A DNA stretch of 64,000 bases from NCBI GenBank assembly GCA_029204225.1, contig CM055112.1:24492693-24556692 (forward strand), in the 5' to 3' direction. The first letter of the stretch is position 1, and every line of letters begins with the position of its first letter. This document shows, in pieces, positions 43,591-55,849 of this stretch. This DNA comes from Diphasiastrum complanatum. Taxonomy: Eukaryota > Streptophyta > Lycopodiopsida > Lycopodiales > Lycopodiaceae. Made by a program: the position numbers and the translations under genes. A model generated the notes under the pieces. It was not told the DNA's origin. It ran no database searches and was given only the letters and a program-made list of their open reading frames with translations.

Positions 43591-44059
43591 AATTCTAAAG
43601 TTCTGACTTTAACATTGTGTCATTAAAAGAAACAAGTCAACAAAACGTTGATGAACATATCCAAAAGAACTCGAAACTTATCAAAGAAATAACATCATTT
43701 CATCACAAAGTCATTCAATCACGAGACTTGCTGAGGGGTCAAGATGGGGACCCCCCCCCCCCCCCCCCCGAAGGATTTTTCTTTTAAACTATGCAAGATC
43801 AAATGGCCCTTGGCCAAATACATACACAGTGGAAAGATTGGGTTGATGAATTCTTGAGAATCTTTATATCATTTAGTTGTTAACAAAAATTGGATCATAA
43901 AAAATCTCATGAAAGAAAAGGGTAGATTTTGTCAAAGATCTACAAGCATGGGATTTGAACTTGTTTCTTTATGCATGCAAAAGCTTAATGGTCAAGAGAG
44001 GAGCATGCATAGTCACTAGACATGAGTTGGTATGATATGCAAGAGTCAAAACTGACATG
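43591..44059. other. Gypsy leader or gag remnant with poly-C
   Basis: No coding signal recognised. 43,751-43,769 is a run of 19 C. 44,023-44,063 resembles the 52-bp repeat at 31,792. Most of a normal Gypsy gag is missing here. Confidence 0.45.
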
Positions 44060-44380
44060 CATGGAAAGCCCCAAGTGTATTCATTAAATGGGAAAGGCTT
44101 TGTATATGTCCATCTTATCTTGCATAATTTTCATCAATTCATAGGCCCTTAGTATGTGCATATTCAGATTAAATTTCATTAGTATTAGCATTTTCTTTAT
44201 ATCAAATTTTCTCACGATGTTGATCTACAGTTTTCATTTCTAGTATTCAGGTACTGATACCTGTACAATCATTTCATCAGTTAGAGTAACAAGCTTTAAC
44301 ATTCAAATATGTTTCATACAAAAAGAAATGGAAGATAGGATAGCCTTTATTTCTTGGTCATTTAGTCTATACAATTTACA
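44060..44380 (-). repeat. Gypsy 5' LTR, shortened
   Basis: Matches the 3' LTR in two blocks (44,222-44,380 and 44,064-44,150) with about 230 bp missing between them. The outer boundary at 44,380 (TGTAAATTG on the minus strand) touches LINE endonuclease sequence directly. Confidence 0.75.
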
Positions 44381-44985
44381 GGGTGCACGGGTAAGCGTGG
44401 GGTGAGAAGATGACTGGGGGGGTGGGAGCCGACCAATATTGAAAGAGAGAAAAGAGTGATCAGAGAGGGTGGTGTGAGAGATATGAAAATCAGAGATGAG
44501 AGGTGTGGAGGACGATGACCCCATTAGATAATCAACGACACTATGACCGCCACTGTGAGGATGACATGTGTGTCTGCTTGAATCTAGCCAACAAGTCAGA
44601 CCTATAAATGGCTAACTCATGGGCCTTGCCAAACTGTAACAAGTACTCACTGTATGGGGTAATAGGTCATGTACCGTCCTCGGAGATCCTTTAACTCACA
44701 TCCCGTCACTGTCAAGGGCATGAACGTGGAGCTGGTCGGTGGTGTCGTGAAACTCTGACTGTCGTGAGGAAGTCCTGGCATTAAAATCCCCGATGAGGAA
44801 AATATTCTCCCGCTTTGCGAATCTGACAATATCCAATGAGAGATCAAGGTAGGGTGAGCCAATACCTGAAGACTCTAGAGGAAAATAACATGCTGCAATG
44901 AAGAATTCCCTGTCCAAATCAATATCATGTCCAACAATACGTATCCAAATATAACGCGCGTGTTCGTCGTGTCTGATGAACTTGA
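44381..44985 (-). pseudogene. LINE endonuclease fragment
   Basis: Minus strand APE-type endonuclease: REFFIAACYFPLESSGIGSP, NIFLIGDFNARTSS (the G-D-F-N-A-R catalytic block, about 44,780-44,800), a stop, then GHSVVDYLMGSS and ISHTTLSDHSFLSFNI (S-D-H block). The N-terminal part of the domain is missing, and the left side is cut by the Gypsy LTR at 44,380. Orientation and order fit the 5' part of the LINE whose RT lies at 32,131-34,600. Confidence 0.82.
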
Positions 44986-44993
44986 TGATCTAG

Positions 44994-44995
<2 letters not shown>

Positions 44996-45052
<57 letters not shown>
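44996..45052. repeat. (GA)n microsatellite, 57 bp
   Basis: Forms the right edge of the LINE endonuclease fragment, in the same way as the GA tract at 35,056 borders the RT segment. Confidence 0.96.
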
Positions 45053-45058
<6 letters not shown>

Positions 45059-45670
45059 ATGCTGCTTGTGACCACACATAGTCTTTTGAAAAGTGTCGTG
45101 TTAACTGAATATCATTCCCTTTGATATTTATATGCTTGGAAAGCCTCGGCTGTTGCATTTTTGGTATTTGCATGCTTCAATTTGCTTCTTGTCGGATTTT
45201 TTGCTCAACACTTTTTGCTTTCACCTTAAAAGAGCTTGTGCTTGGTGTTTGGAGGACTGTATTTTGAATTCTAGTTAGAAAACATCACCTGTTGTGGTTG
45301 AGAGTCACTGTTCTGTGCTAGCTTTTCCTTTGTCCTTTGACTAAGCGACTTTTTGTAGCTTTTTGTTTGTGTATATTATGGATTATAGCTCTTGGCAGGA
45401 ATAATCTTCACGTTCTTTGTATGTTTGATGCTCGGCAGCTGTGGGCTTCAATTGCAATTTGGTTAAATCTACTGGTATTTTGAAAGGAATTTTCTTTCTT
45501 ATCCTCAAGTAAGCAACCTCCGAGTTGCATTCTTGAGTCTTAATATATTTAGAGTGGTCGATCTTCAAAGTTGTCTCTGCCATCTAAGTTCTTGTTTAAT
45601 AAATTTTTCTATGCTGTAATGGTACCATAAAGAACATGCATTTCTATGAGCTACCTATATCTTATGGCAG
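45053..45670 (+). other. 3' end of TRS120 intron 1
   Basis: T-rich intron sequence ending ATATCTTATGGCAG at the exon 2 acceptor. No other feature seen. Confidence 0.6.
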
Positions 45671-45877
45671 GTGGAGCAGGATGACAAAAAGAGGCAGCAC
45701 CTTGTCCTTTTTCCTCCAGCTGATCAACAAACACTTGAATTTCACATGCACACTCTAATGCAAGATTTTGCAGCATCCTTGCTGATGCAATTTGAGAGTT
45801 GGGTGCTGCTTGCAGAGCCAGTAGGAGCTACTCTGACCACTCCTTTGGACTCTCAGGCAACTTTGAATGCTGAGGAG
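45671..45877 (+). CDS. TRS120: TRS120 exon 2
   Basis: 69 codons, phase 0 at both ends: VEQDDKKRQHLVLFPPADQQ, TLEFHMHTLMQDFAASLL, MQFESWVLLAEPVGATLTT, PLDSQATLNAEE. These are hallmark TRS120 blocks (LFPPADQQ, F-H-M-x-T-x-M-Q-D). Acceptor TATGGCAG, donor GTGAAT. The frame continues open into the intron, but the homology ends at LNAEE, which sets the donor. Confidence 0.92.
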
Positions 45878-47145
45878 GTGAATCAGGCTGCTCCACTTGT
45901 CATGAGTTTATTGTATAAGTTTCATAAGGCTAAATATTGCATTTGGAGAGCACTGCTGATTATGTTTGGTTGGTGCACCTCTCTGCAGCACCTATCCAAT
46001 TCTATGTTGTTAAAAGGTCCTGCTTATCAGAATTAGGCGTTTCTAATAACTTACCTTCTCATGTATGTCAGTCAGCAATTACTGATTCAGTATTCAGTGT
46101 CACCATGTAAATTATCTAGATAAAAGTTATATTTTTCAATATGACTGTAGGAAGTGCTAACTTCAAAATATAGCTTATCCAGAATGGTCTTAAATTGTGA
46201 ATATCATTAAGATCCATATGTATCGTAAGGAAAATCATGCAGTTCATGTGTCACCATGCAATATAGCATCGCCTTAAGTCATGAATTTTGTCCAACTTTC
46301 ACATTGATTTACCAGAAAATATCTGCAGAATGTGAGTCTTACAATCGCTATTCAAAACCATTTCTAGCTTCTTTCAAAGTCTTTGAAACTTCTAACCTCA
46401 TTAATAACTTTCACCATGCTTTAGGAGCAACTTGGACTGCTTGTTTTAGAAGATCTTTTTGGAAGTGAGATTGGAACTGTTGTGTTTGCATCTATATAAG
46501 GAGTCCTTCTCTTTTGCGCCTCTAAAGTCTTTTTCTATATACATTCAACAAATATATTTCTTTTATCTTATTCTTTCCCAATTTCCCCACCTTCAATGCA
46601 ACTTCATTAAGCTGTTTGTGAAATTTTTTTGCTCATAGTATTTTCTGCCTGATTACTCCAACAGGTTAGTGACAATGATACTAGTTATGTTGTGATTATT
46701 CTTAATATCTTGGCGTCTCTCTATGTATTTCTCTACTCGATGGCATTTCATTGCCTATTACGTGCTCTGGCTGTGTGATCTGACTTGTTGAATTCACTGT
46801 CAGTACCTTTCTCAGTTCTTGCTGGGTGCGATAAACAAACTAGTTATATCACTCAAGAAGTTTGAAAATTTCAAATAGATTCTGGATCATTAGGAAAAAC
46901 CCCAATCAGCTTCTTTTGAGTCTTGATAACTGAATAAACCTATAATGGATTCTAACCGTTGAAGTGTGTCAATGTTTGAATCATTTGCTGGTTTGTAGTA
47001 GCTCACAGTTTGCTGAAATCCCAACATTTCCTTTTCCAGTGTTTTTCCATTCAGTCAGGTTCCTTTTATATATTAAAGAAGGAGACATGTATGTCGTACA
47101 AGGTCTGGAGTGCAAGTTGATGGAGCGCAATTATAATTCTAACAG
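45878..47145 (+). other. TRS120 intron 2
   Basis: 1.27 kb, ordinary AT-rich intron between GTGAAT and TTCTAACAG. No inserted element recognised. Confidence 0.75.
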
Positions 47146-47328
47146 GTAAGCAAGGCGAAGAAGAGGAGATTGTGCCGAGTGCAGAAGACTATTGGAGATT
47201 ACTGTCTTTTGGCTGGGTCCCCAGTGGATGCGAATGCTCACTATACCACTGCAATAGAACTTGCACGGCTTACTGGAGATGTTTTTTGGCAAGCAGGAGC
47301 AATTGAAGGCAGTATCTGTGCTCTTGTG
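47146..47328 (+). CDS. TRS120: TRS120 exon 3
   Basis: 61 codons, phase 0: VSKAKKRRLCRVQKTIGDYC, LLAGSPVDANAHYTTAIEL, ARLTGDVFWQAGAIEGSICA, LV. The K-A-K-K-R-R ... QKTIGDY-LLAGSP-DANAHY block is one of the most conserved stretches of TRS120/TRAPPC9. Donor GTAAAA. Confidence 0.93.
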
Positions 47329-47959
47329 GTAAAACATCCAATCATATAAGCTATCGATAACCTCTTGATAAATTGATGATTGCAAATTTTTGCGATTACC
47401 TTCTATTCCTTTTGTTTCAATATTAACAAGTATATTTGTTTACATGTACTATGTTAGCAATGATGCACATAAATTCTGGGTTTTAGGTAGTGATAGTTCA
47501 TGCAAGTTAATTGATAAAGCCAACCTGGAGACTTGACGAGGTCTCTGTCTTAGATTCTCCACGAACTAAAGAAAACAGACTCACAGTGTGTTCATTCATA
47601 TTGGATGAGCAGCAAGTGGCACCAATTTCAAGAGAGGGACCCCATTGCAGATAATCTTAATCTTTAGCTCTCAAGAACAACATGCTGCATATGTATCTAT
47701 GATGACAGCAAGGCTTCCCATCTGACAATGTGCTTGAGCACATCTTTTCAAATGCTCCTAGGTAGCTTAACATGGAGATTCATAACTATGGATGAGCAGA
47801 AGTTTCTGATGTCCTTACTGTAGTACACAGGTAAGCAACATAGACAAATTCTTCAGCATTTCAACTTATAGTCACAAAAAGGAAATGAAATTTTTATCCA
47901 TGAGATCTATGGAAAGGTGATAGCAGCCTTGCAAGGTTTAGCTCTGTTATATGCTGAGA

Positions 47960-48897
47960 TAAGGCTTTTCTTTTGTTCCTCAAATCCTCTTGGAGGGTGT
48001 TGATAGGCTGTTGTTGTCCATTCTCCCTGATACACTTGCACATTTACTTGCTAACTTTCTTAATAGAGCAGTTATTACTGGTTTCCCTCCTTGATGAACG
48101 AATATTACCCATTCCATTCATAAGAGTGGTGATCGTATAAGACATGATAATTATCGTACCATCATAATCGAGCATATCATCGTGAAGCTTTATGGCAATA
48201 CTATTTTGAGTGCGAGGCGGAGAGCAGGAGATTATATAGGCTGATTCTAGGGCATCTTACTCTACTATCGATCGTATCGTTACAGATCCATTATCCAAAG
48301 GTTATGGGAGTTAGGCTTTTCTATAGATACCATATTGGCAGTGTCATGGGCCATTGGGTCAAAACAAAGATTCTCCCTTTCACCCATCCTCTTTGGTTTG
48401 TATATTGATGAGCTTGAGGAGGTTATTAGCGGAGATAGAGGTTTGGTTTGCAATTTCGGAGATTTTCTGATTGCCATCTTACTATACGATGATGTTGTAG
48501 CTCTAGTCTCAGCGACTAGAGAAGGGCTTCATCAACAGTTGGGTAGTTTGTACACTTCTGCACTAGATGGGGGTTGAGGGTGAATATTTTGAAGACCAAA
48601 GGTATGGTCTTCAATTCTTTTAGAGCCTTTACATACAGACATGAGTTTATTTTCGATGGCCAAGTGGAGATAGTTATACTTATGTGGGTGTATTGTTCAG
48701 AGGTCCTATCTTTAGTATGAGACATAGTGTCGGCTCGATTTGGCAAGGGTCATGTTTTCTTGGTCCAACTAGAGAGATTTTGTTTCAGGAGATATATTCA
48801 CGATGCTTCCAGTAAGTGTTGTCTTTTTGATGTTATGGTCACTCCTACAACATCGTATGTAGTTGAGGCTTGATGCACATATTGGGCTAGTATATCG
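47960..48897 (+). pseudogene. Decayed LINE copy, RT part (plus)
   Basis: Matches the intron 1 LINE piece by piece: LAHLLANFLNRAVITGFPP, THSIHKSGDR with DNYRTIIIEHIIVKLYGN, then SLSPILFGLYIDELEEVIS, ILLYDDVVALVSATREGL (the Y-A-D-D block has lost its Ala, reading Y-D-D), KTKGMVFNSFRAF, CLFDVMVTPTTSYV, WASIS. Many stops and about 150 codons missing near the R-K-A-F-D block. Clearly an older copy of the same family in the opposite orientation. Confidence 0.85.
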
Positions 48898-49774
48898 ACT
48901 TCACCGACTCGACTTAAGTCCATCGACTTGGACTCCATTGACAGCTTCTCAAGGGCGGACGAGTCTACTCGACTCAATTCGACGACTATTGTCGACTATC
49001 ACTAGTCAAAATGGAGCTCTGCATGACACCGTTCACTACGTAGTAACTGCATCACTTCACAACTGTCACCTATATAGTTCACTCTAACGGTACAGTTGTA
49101 ATCCTCACGACCGCCGCAACTGATGTGTATATACATACAATAAATCAATACTCATATATGATGGATATTCATACCAGAACAACAATAGTAGATGAGTCAA
49201 TAATCAGTGGTAGCGTGAATTAGAGTTCCTCCGTGAACTCCTTTGTATCAGACTATCTGATTCCATAGAATCAGAAATCTTTAGAGAGAGTGAAAGTAAT
49301 TCAAGAAGTAGAGATATTATTCAATCTGTATTTAGCGTAGTAAGATCACAACACATAGTGCGCTATTATTGTGAACCATTCTCGGGCATAGGATCGTGAT
49401 CTGATCGTTGTATTCACAACAACTTAACACAGATTCTCTATTTTCTTTGTGTGTGTTTTGCACAGACGAATGCTTTCTGATAATTCCTTTCTCTTGTACT
49501 GATACTCGTTCCACGACTCATTTGGAATATCTATTTCGAAGGAAGCATGGCTGTCATAGACGCCTAACTGTTTTGCTCCCTTCATGGTTGTCTTGGACAC
49601 CTACAAAGATATTCCTCTGGTCGATCTAAGTAATAGTCTGAATCAACAGTTGGTAAAGATCCTGTCATAATTTAACGTTGAGTTTTTCTCTTGTCTGGAT
49701 TTCATATTCAACAAGAGTGGTATCAGAGCTGATAAAATAATTATTCCTAAACAATATTCCGTCATACAAACCCA
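48898..49774 (+). mobile_element. LTR and primer-binding-site fragment inserted in the LINE
   Basis: LINE similarity stops after WASIS at 48,897 and resumes with VTMLSRIVQTKPLVPH at 49,772. The intervening 0.88 kb ends ...CATATTCAACA followed by AGAGTGGTATCAGAGCTGAT (49,714-49,733), an excellent Copia primer-binding site. It therefore looks like an LTR of up to about 800 bp plus a short leader, with the rest of the element lost. No coding domain. Confidence 0.6.
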
Positions 49775-50722
49775 ACATAGGTCACTATGCTTTCTCGAAT
49801 AGTTCAGACCAAGCCTTTAGTTCCACATTAGATTATCATTGTTGAGTTTGTAGTTCCTCCCCTAATTCTTGACACCATTTTCCGGCTCATAGTCTATATC
49901 TAGAGAGCTCTAACGCTTCCCACAAACAGATACTGCACATGGCAGTTACATCTTCGGTGCAGCTTCATAGTTAGGGCTCCCAGTTGTCACAGTACTCCCA
50001 AGCACCCACCTTCTAGACATATTTGGCATCCCTATCTCAGCCCTCCCGACAGACTCGTGACGATATCAAATGATAACTCGTGACTATATCTTCATCATAC
50101 TTGTTAGGGGTAGTTGAGCATTAAGCCTGACTTCTATTGGACGCAATTCTTGGAGCTGGATATGCCAAGTTTCCTTGTCCTACCACAATATCTTGACGGA
50201 CCATGGCGTTGTCTGGTGTTTACTTTGGGGCAGTTTCATGTTTTTTCACACCAGCTTGCTGAGACATGACACTTCCATAGTATCCCACATGAGGATCAGA
50301 TATGCCAAATGTGTACTTTGGCGGAGGGTGGTCTGAGGAGCACTTCATTTTCAGAGTCCTATTTGCTATTAGATTCATGTGAGATATTATTGCCTTTCCG
50401 GAGACTCACATACCTTCCACTCTCTCATCGCCTATGATGATCCCAGATGTGTTGCCCTCATGCTATGTGAGATATCTTTACTACGGCGGGACTTGTGACA
50501 ACACCTTCAGTCTGACCATCGAGACACACAGCCTCAAATTATGGCTTCTCTAGAAGAAGACCACGAGCAGATCCAGAGTTCGATGATGAGGATGCAAATA
50601 TTTTTACACATGACCGTCATAGAGACCAAAGACAGCGTACAACACAATATCTTGCTACAGCTAGAGAATCTAGATGTACTATGAGTGCACACATTCGGAG
50701 ATCACATGACAATCAACGTCTG
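49775..50722 (+). pseudogene. Decayed LINE copy, C-terminal part (plus)
   Basis: Continues the LINE: QTKPLVPH, VEFVVPPLILDTIFRLIVYI, then (after a gap) FYWTQFLELDMPSFLVLPQYL, FTLGQFHVFSHQLAE, CQMCTLAEG (zinc-finger start), and the C-terminal tail TQPQIMAS, SRRRPR, EFDDEDAN, HRDQRQ. Comparison with the intron 1 copy shows that the tail past its TAG is ancestral coding sequence. Confidence 0.8.
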
Positions 50723-50847
50723 AGTTAGTGACATAGACAAAGACATTTCCCACACTCTTCGATTGATCATGGTATCAATTTGGGTTCCTCCTACCATGAT
50801 GTCATCGAGATCTTATATCACATCTTTCTTTAGCCATCTCAGCTGAG

Positions 50848-50848
<1 letters not shown>

Positions 50849-50914
<66 letters not shown>
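50849..50914. repeat. (AC)n microsatellite, 66 bp
   Basis: 33 AC units followed by GTGTGCGCGCGCCCACACAG. It lies about 130 bp beyond the last LINE similarity. Confidence 0.97.
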
Positions 50915-50917
<3 letters not shown>

Positions 50918-52511
50918 TGCGCGCGCCCACACAGACATAATTATTTCCAACACATGATTGCACTTTTTTGTTACTACTCAGAGATGTTTTTTTCCTTTCC
51001 AGATTAGAAATAGATTTAGACGTTATGGGCTTGTACACTTGTTTTCTTGTTATTCAGAGATGTTTCATACGCTTTTAAGTTCCTTATCATTACACACTTG
51101 AGATGTACTGTTCGGGCTTATATGCCTTTTGGCGCTATCTTTCTTTCTTTCTTTTTGCTTGGAACCCTTCTCTTGCAGCCTTCTCATGCAAATTGGGCCC
51201 GGGCTGTTTTTCCATTGTGTCGATTTGGGTCAGCAGTCGATTTGAATCGGCCGATTCGGAACCAATTCAAAACTGCTGGGTTAATGGCTTTGAATTGGTG
51301 ACTCATGGCAACGTTGGCATGGTCCAACCTTGAAGCCATGCAAACTCAAAAGATGTGCTCAAGTACTCTCTGGGCTGCATATTTGGTTCTAATTTCACAC
51401 TGTCCTTTCTTCTCCTCCTCCTTCCTCCTACCTCTCCTCTCTGTTCTATCCTATCTCTCTCCTTTGAAGTTTTTATGTTAAAAATAGCAAGTTTTGATTC
51501 TTTCCAATTTGAATCCAACGTGAACGATTCATTGATGAATCACAATTTGTTTGCCAATGAATCACAATTTATCGAAACATTAGTCACTAGACCAATGGAA
51601 ATTTCAAGGAGGTAGGATCATGCCAAGTCATGAAGATATGAAGGAGGATTAGACATTGCTGGATATTTACACGTCCATTTTTTGTTCGCAGGCTGGAGAG
51701 TTGACAAAATATGTTTAGGAATTTCATGTTTGAGTCCACATGGACTCTGTGTTTCTTGAATAATTATATGTGAAGGACCATAGCTTTCAAATGATTCATT
51801 TTTTTGTAGATATTAATCTACAGGGCTAGTTCAGGACACTTCAATTACGAACTAGAATACTTTCAGATATTATCTTTACCTTGGTTTGCTGATTGAGTTG
51901 GCAGGGATCTGGATTTCTATCTCAGGATCTTCATTTGTATATTAGACCAGGCATAGGTGTAGACTTGTCTGTAAGGCCTGCTACTCATAAGGCACTGAGG
52001 TGAGTCTCAAAATGGGGCACATTGTGTTTGTTTTGAATACATTGAATGCAGCAATTGAGGCATTTGAGTGTTAAAAAAGCCAGTGCTACAACCCCTCTAG
52101 TCTCCAACTTAAGATAAGGAGCATTTTCTAAATAATGTCTTCTCTATCAAGGCCCTATTCTCCCTCAACCTCAATATTCAACTGATCTCTAGAAACTGTA
52201 ACTAGCCCAGTTATTGCCTATGTGACATGTCTTGCTGTATGTAGTTTGGTAAAGCTGAGATTCAAAGTCAAAATATTTTTGATTCTTCTACATGTTTGCG
52301 TGCATACAACACTTTCCATTCTGGAATGTATTTGATGAACTCGTATCTTCAGTTATGATGATGGACATCTCCAGATTATCAATTCCATGCATTTTCCTCT
52401 TATGCATCAGAGTTTCGCTTGCAGCCGTTCACTTTGAATCTTAAGTAGCAGTTCTTTTTCTGGTCATGTCTTGACTAGCAGTTCTTTAATTGATCAGGGT
52501 ATCTTTTTCAG

Positions 52512-52594
52512 GTAGATCGTACAGGTCAAAAAGATCAAGCATTGGAAGAAGAAGTGAAGTTCCAATATTTTGAGGTCATTCAACTTTATCGCAG
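52512..52594 (+). CDS. TRS120: TRS120 exon 4
   Basis: 83 bp: VDRTGQKDQALEEEVKFQYF, EVIQLYR and the first two bases of the next codon (AG). Matches the TRS120 block V-D-R-x-G-Q-K-D-x-x-L-E-E-E-V-x-x-x-Y. Acceptor TTTTTCAG, donor GTTGGA, ending phase 2. Confidence 0.88.
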
Positions 52595-53405
52595 GTTGGA
52601 TTCTAGTCAATGTAATCTTTATGTTAAAATATGTTTGTTGTAGGTTCCTCTTGGGGTAGCTATAAGAGTTCATCTCAGAAGATGATAGTGCATTTTGTTC
52701 TCAAACAAATTCTTTGCGGAGCTTGATCTTGATTGTTGAGGAAGTATCTTGCTGAGGGATAAAAAAAATCTGACTCCAGCTGTCAGTATGCATTGAGCTA
52801 CCTGTCCAGCTTGAGTTGATTGCCTTTGCGACTTTGAAGCTGGATTATTTTATACTACGTAAAAACTTCTACAATGCTGCTTTTGTACGGTTATGGGAGT
52901 GTTTGTTTGTATGTAATGTAACCATATAGATATCAACATGTGGTAGTACCTTCATGCCTGTGATCTGCACATACTCTTGGGCGGTGCTAGAAAGTGCTTA
53001 GGAATTTCCATTCTGATCTTGGAGTTAGCGATCTTAGAAGTTGCAGGGTTTCTTTGTTACATTTGGCTGTAATCGTAGACATAAAATCAACATATTTTAA
53101 TTGAAGCACTTGACAGGTTTCAAAGAAGTTTGCCCATAAATTTGATTCCATGATATCAAGGATTGTGATTTTTAGCGATTGCTTTGAAATTCAGAACAGT
53201 AACACCATATTAAAAATCTTTTTAACTCTCAAAAGCATGATGAAGCTAAAGGTAAGTCTTGCGTGCTTGCAAGCCAGAGGTGTATTTAACTATTCACTAT
53301 GTGCTAGTTATTTCTAAGATTTTATCGTTATGCCCACTACTAGAGCTTTCCAGTTGTTTATCCGAAGTCACATCTAAGAGTTGATTGTGCTTGCACTGGT
53401 GACAG
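52595..53405 (+). other. TRS120 intron 4
   Basis: 811 bp. Plant relatives have about nine more residues (K-S-F-I-Q-type) between exon 4 and exon 5 here. I searched this intron by eye for a 27-bp microexon and did not find one. Confidence 0.6.
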
Positions 53406-53465
53406 GGCCACAGCTTTGATTTTTGAGCTGGAAGCAGCATTAAAACTGGCACGTTTTCTTTGTAG
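53406..53465 (+). CDS. TRS120: TRS120 exon 5
   Basis: 60 bp, completing the split Arg codon and encoding ATALIFELEAALKLARFLC, then the first two bases of the next Arg. The F-E-L-E-A-x-L-K-L-A-R-F-L-C block is highly characteristic. Acceptor GGTGACAG, donor GTACGC; phases match exons 4 and 6. Confidence 0.88.
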
Positions 53466-54953
53466 GTACGCCTATTCTTGAATCTTGGAATAAGCTATGA
53501 AATTGAACACCGGACAGTTTAACATGTATTGGAGTTCTCTTTTGAACTAGTATTGGTCTATGGTTGGAATGGAGAAATGGTACAAACTGTATCCATTGAA
53601 TATGTGGGATCAAGGGATTTCATTTCTGTGACTCCACAAGGAGTGATTTCTGATTTTCTTCTTTTGGTTCCAGTTTGCTGTTGCGTTATGGTCAAGTTTC
53701 TGTTTTGGTTGCATTTTGACTCCTCTCTTTAATCTGCTAATGAAAAGTTATTATAGTCAAAATAATCTTTTAGGAGATCCTTTATGCCACCATATTTCCT
53801 CTAGTAGGCTGTCCTATTACACTTTACAATCTTTATGGATCATCAAAAGTTGAGTTACCGAGTTTCCAGATTTTTCTACTTTCTTGATTTTATCCTTTTC
53901 CCACATTTCCATGCACTTTTTTTGGAGAGATTTACATCCTTGTTTTTCTTAGATTAGAAGCATTACATGTTACATATTTGATTTCTAGAAAATAAGGAGA
54001 TCAATCTTCCAGCTGCCAACATTTCATATTTTTCCATATGTTGATATATTCCTGCCTGTCCAAAATTTTCCAGGGTTCTCGCTGACAAGCATCTTGCTAG
54101 ACTTCGTATTTTGATATAAGTTGCTGCCGTCAGAGCTTTCCCCCCCAAAAAAATTATTTAGCCATATTATTATTAGAAAGCAATACATGCAGATTCTGAT
54201 CTGGAACGCGTTTCGGGAAATCCCATTAGGGTTTCCCGGAATGTGCCCCCCATGTTTTTTTTTGGTTTTGTAATGTTTTAGTGGGGATTTTAGGGTTGGG
54301 AACACTGGTTCCGGAATGTGGATGTTCCACTGCATCCATGGAAAGCATATATTTAATCATCTCCACGAAGGTCTTGTTCTTTCTTTCTCAAACCCCAGTC
54401 TTGCAATCCTGTCTTCTAGAAATGCTTTTCTAAAACACTTCAATGTAACAATCAAGCAGATCCAAAGTTCTGAAGGAAAAGATGAATTGGACTCCATATT
54501 CAAGGGAAAAACATATGTACAAAAAGTATGATACCCTAGATTCTATAAGTCTTGACATAGATAACTAGTTATTCTCCCGTAGATTTTTCAAAATATGTCG
54601 TCAAAATAGTCGGTTGTGACTAACAAACTTCTACCAGATTTTAAGTTTGTCGGTTTTTTTTTTTTGATATGTTGCGGCCTACAACTGCCAATTGCATTAA
54701 TTTCTGCTTCTTTATCTGTACGTGGGCTTCACGATCCTGTGCATCATAAAGCTTTCTATTTGTTCTTTTGTGTTCACCCAGGCATCATAATTGGAGTGTG
54801 CTGCCTATCTATTCAAAATATTGCTGATAAGATGATTGGTTGGCTCTTTGGTTTCTCTTACCCCCATTCATTCAATAGAAGATTGTGAATTTACTTTACT
54901 TTGACCTCGTGTGTTAGAATGTTTGCTGAGTTTGTACATCATGCATTCTGCAG
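53466..54953 (+). other. TRS120 intron 5
   Basis: 1.49 kb, AT-rich, no inserted element recognised. Open frames of up to 103 codons on either strand show no domain. Confidence 0.7.
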
Positions 54954-55227
54954 AAAAGAGTTGGCTAGGGAAGTATCCGACCTCCTGACAGGAGCTGTTG
55001 AAAGCTCTAAGAACTTGACGGATGCAAGTGATCGTTTAGTGTTGTTTGTTGAGGTTGCTCGCATCTTTGAAGCTGTTGGGTACCAGCGAAAGGCTGCATT
55101 TTTTTCTCGTCAAGTTGCTCAACTTTATCAACAGCAGGGCAGCCGGTGGGCTGCAATGAGCTCTTTGCAGGTCCTTTTAATGACAGCAAAATCCTACCAT
55201 ATTCAAAGCAGATCTAGTTTTTTGAAG
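54954..55227 (+). CDS. TRS120: TRS120 exon 6
   Basis: 274 bp: KELAREVSDLLTGAVESSK, NLTDASDRLVLFVEVARIFE, AVGYQRKAAFFSRQVAQLYQ, QQGSRWAAMSSLQVLLMTAK, SYHIQSRSSFLK. It matches TRS120 blocks D-A-S-D-R-L, G-Y-x-R-K-A-A-F-F-x-R-Q-V-A-Q-L-Y. Acceptor ATTCTGCAG, donor AAG, then GTGAGC. Starts after the split Arg codon and ends phase 0. Confidence 0.92.
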
Positions 55228-55849
55228 GTGAGCTTTCAGCACTACAACTTTGAAAAAGCTGCAGTAAATTTTAGATAATCTGCATCATGGTAAATTAACA
55301 GCTCATGGACAAGTGTTCTTGATTTATCCTTTCGGATAGTGTGTGGCCTGTGGTACCTTACAAGAAAATTATTGGGGTTTTGTGAGGAATTATTCTTGAA
55401 ATTTACAACATTGCACCAGTAATCATGTATCTTTCAGAAGTTAATCACTTGTGCTTGATTACATATTGTTATGCTTTTTCTTTGGAGACTGGAGTATCAA
55501 GCAATTTTGGCTATTCAAGTATGGTAGTGGTATTCTTACAACTCTAATTCGGCTACCGTTTGGATATGCTATCCAATTGAACAGGGTTGCTGCCTGGTTT
55601 TTTTGGGCAACCACACATTTTGCCAGGTCAATGACCTGTATTCTTTATTGAAGTGGTATCAAAAGCCCTCTCATTTATTTACATGAAATGACCATTGTTT
55701 AGCTAAGTAAAATTATTGACCAAGATACTCGCCTTGTATGAAGCTATTAAGGCCACAAGAATACTATAACTCAAGAAACAGGTACAGAATATGCGGATGG
55801 ATAAATCCGATTCAGTCAATACTTCTTTGACGGACATCAAAGTAGTTAG

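Larger units (their letters stand above)
47329..52511 (+). other. TRS120 intron 3, 5.2 kb with a LINE copy
   Basis: Contains a decayed plus-strand LINE (about 47,960-50,700) split by an LTR/PBS insertion, an (AC)n tract, and otherwise AT-rich intron (47,329-47,950 and 50,940-52,511) with no recognised gene. Confidence 0.75.

Noticed and set aside
50849..50934. AC/GT tract and GTGTGCGCGCGCCCACACA as a Z-DNA or regulatory element
   Set aside because: Simple-sequence repeats like this can form Z-DNA, but nothing in context supports a function. Treated as a microsatellite.
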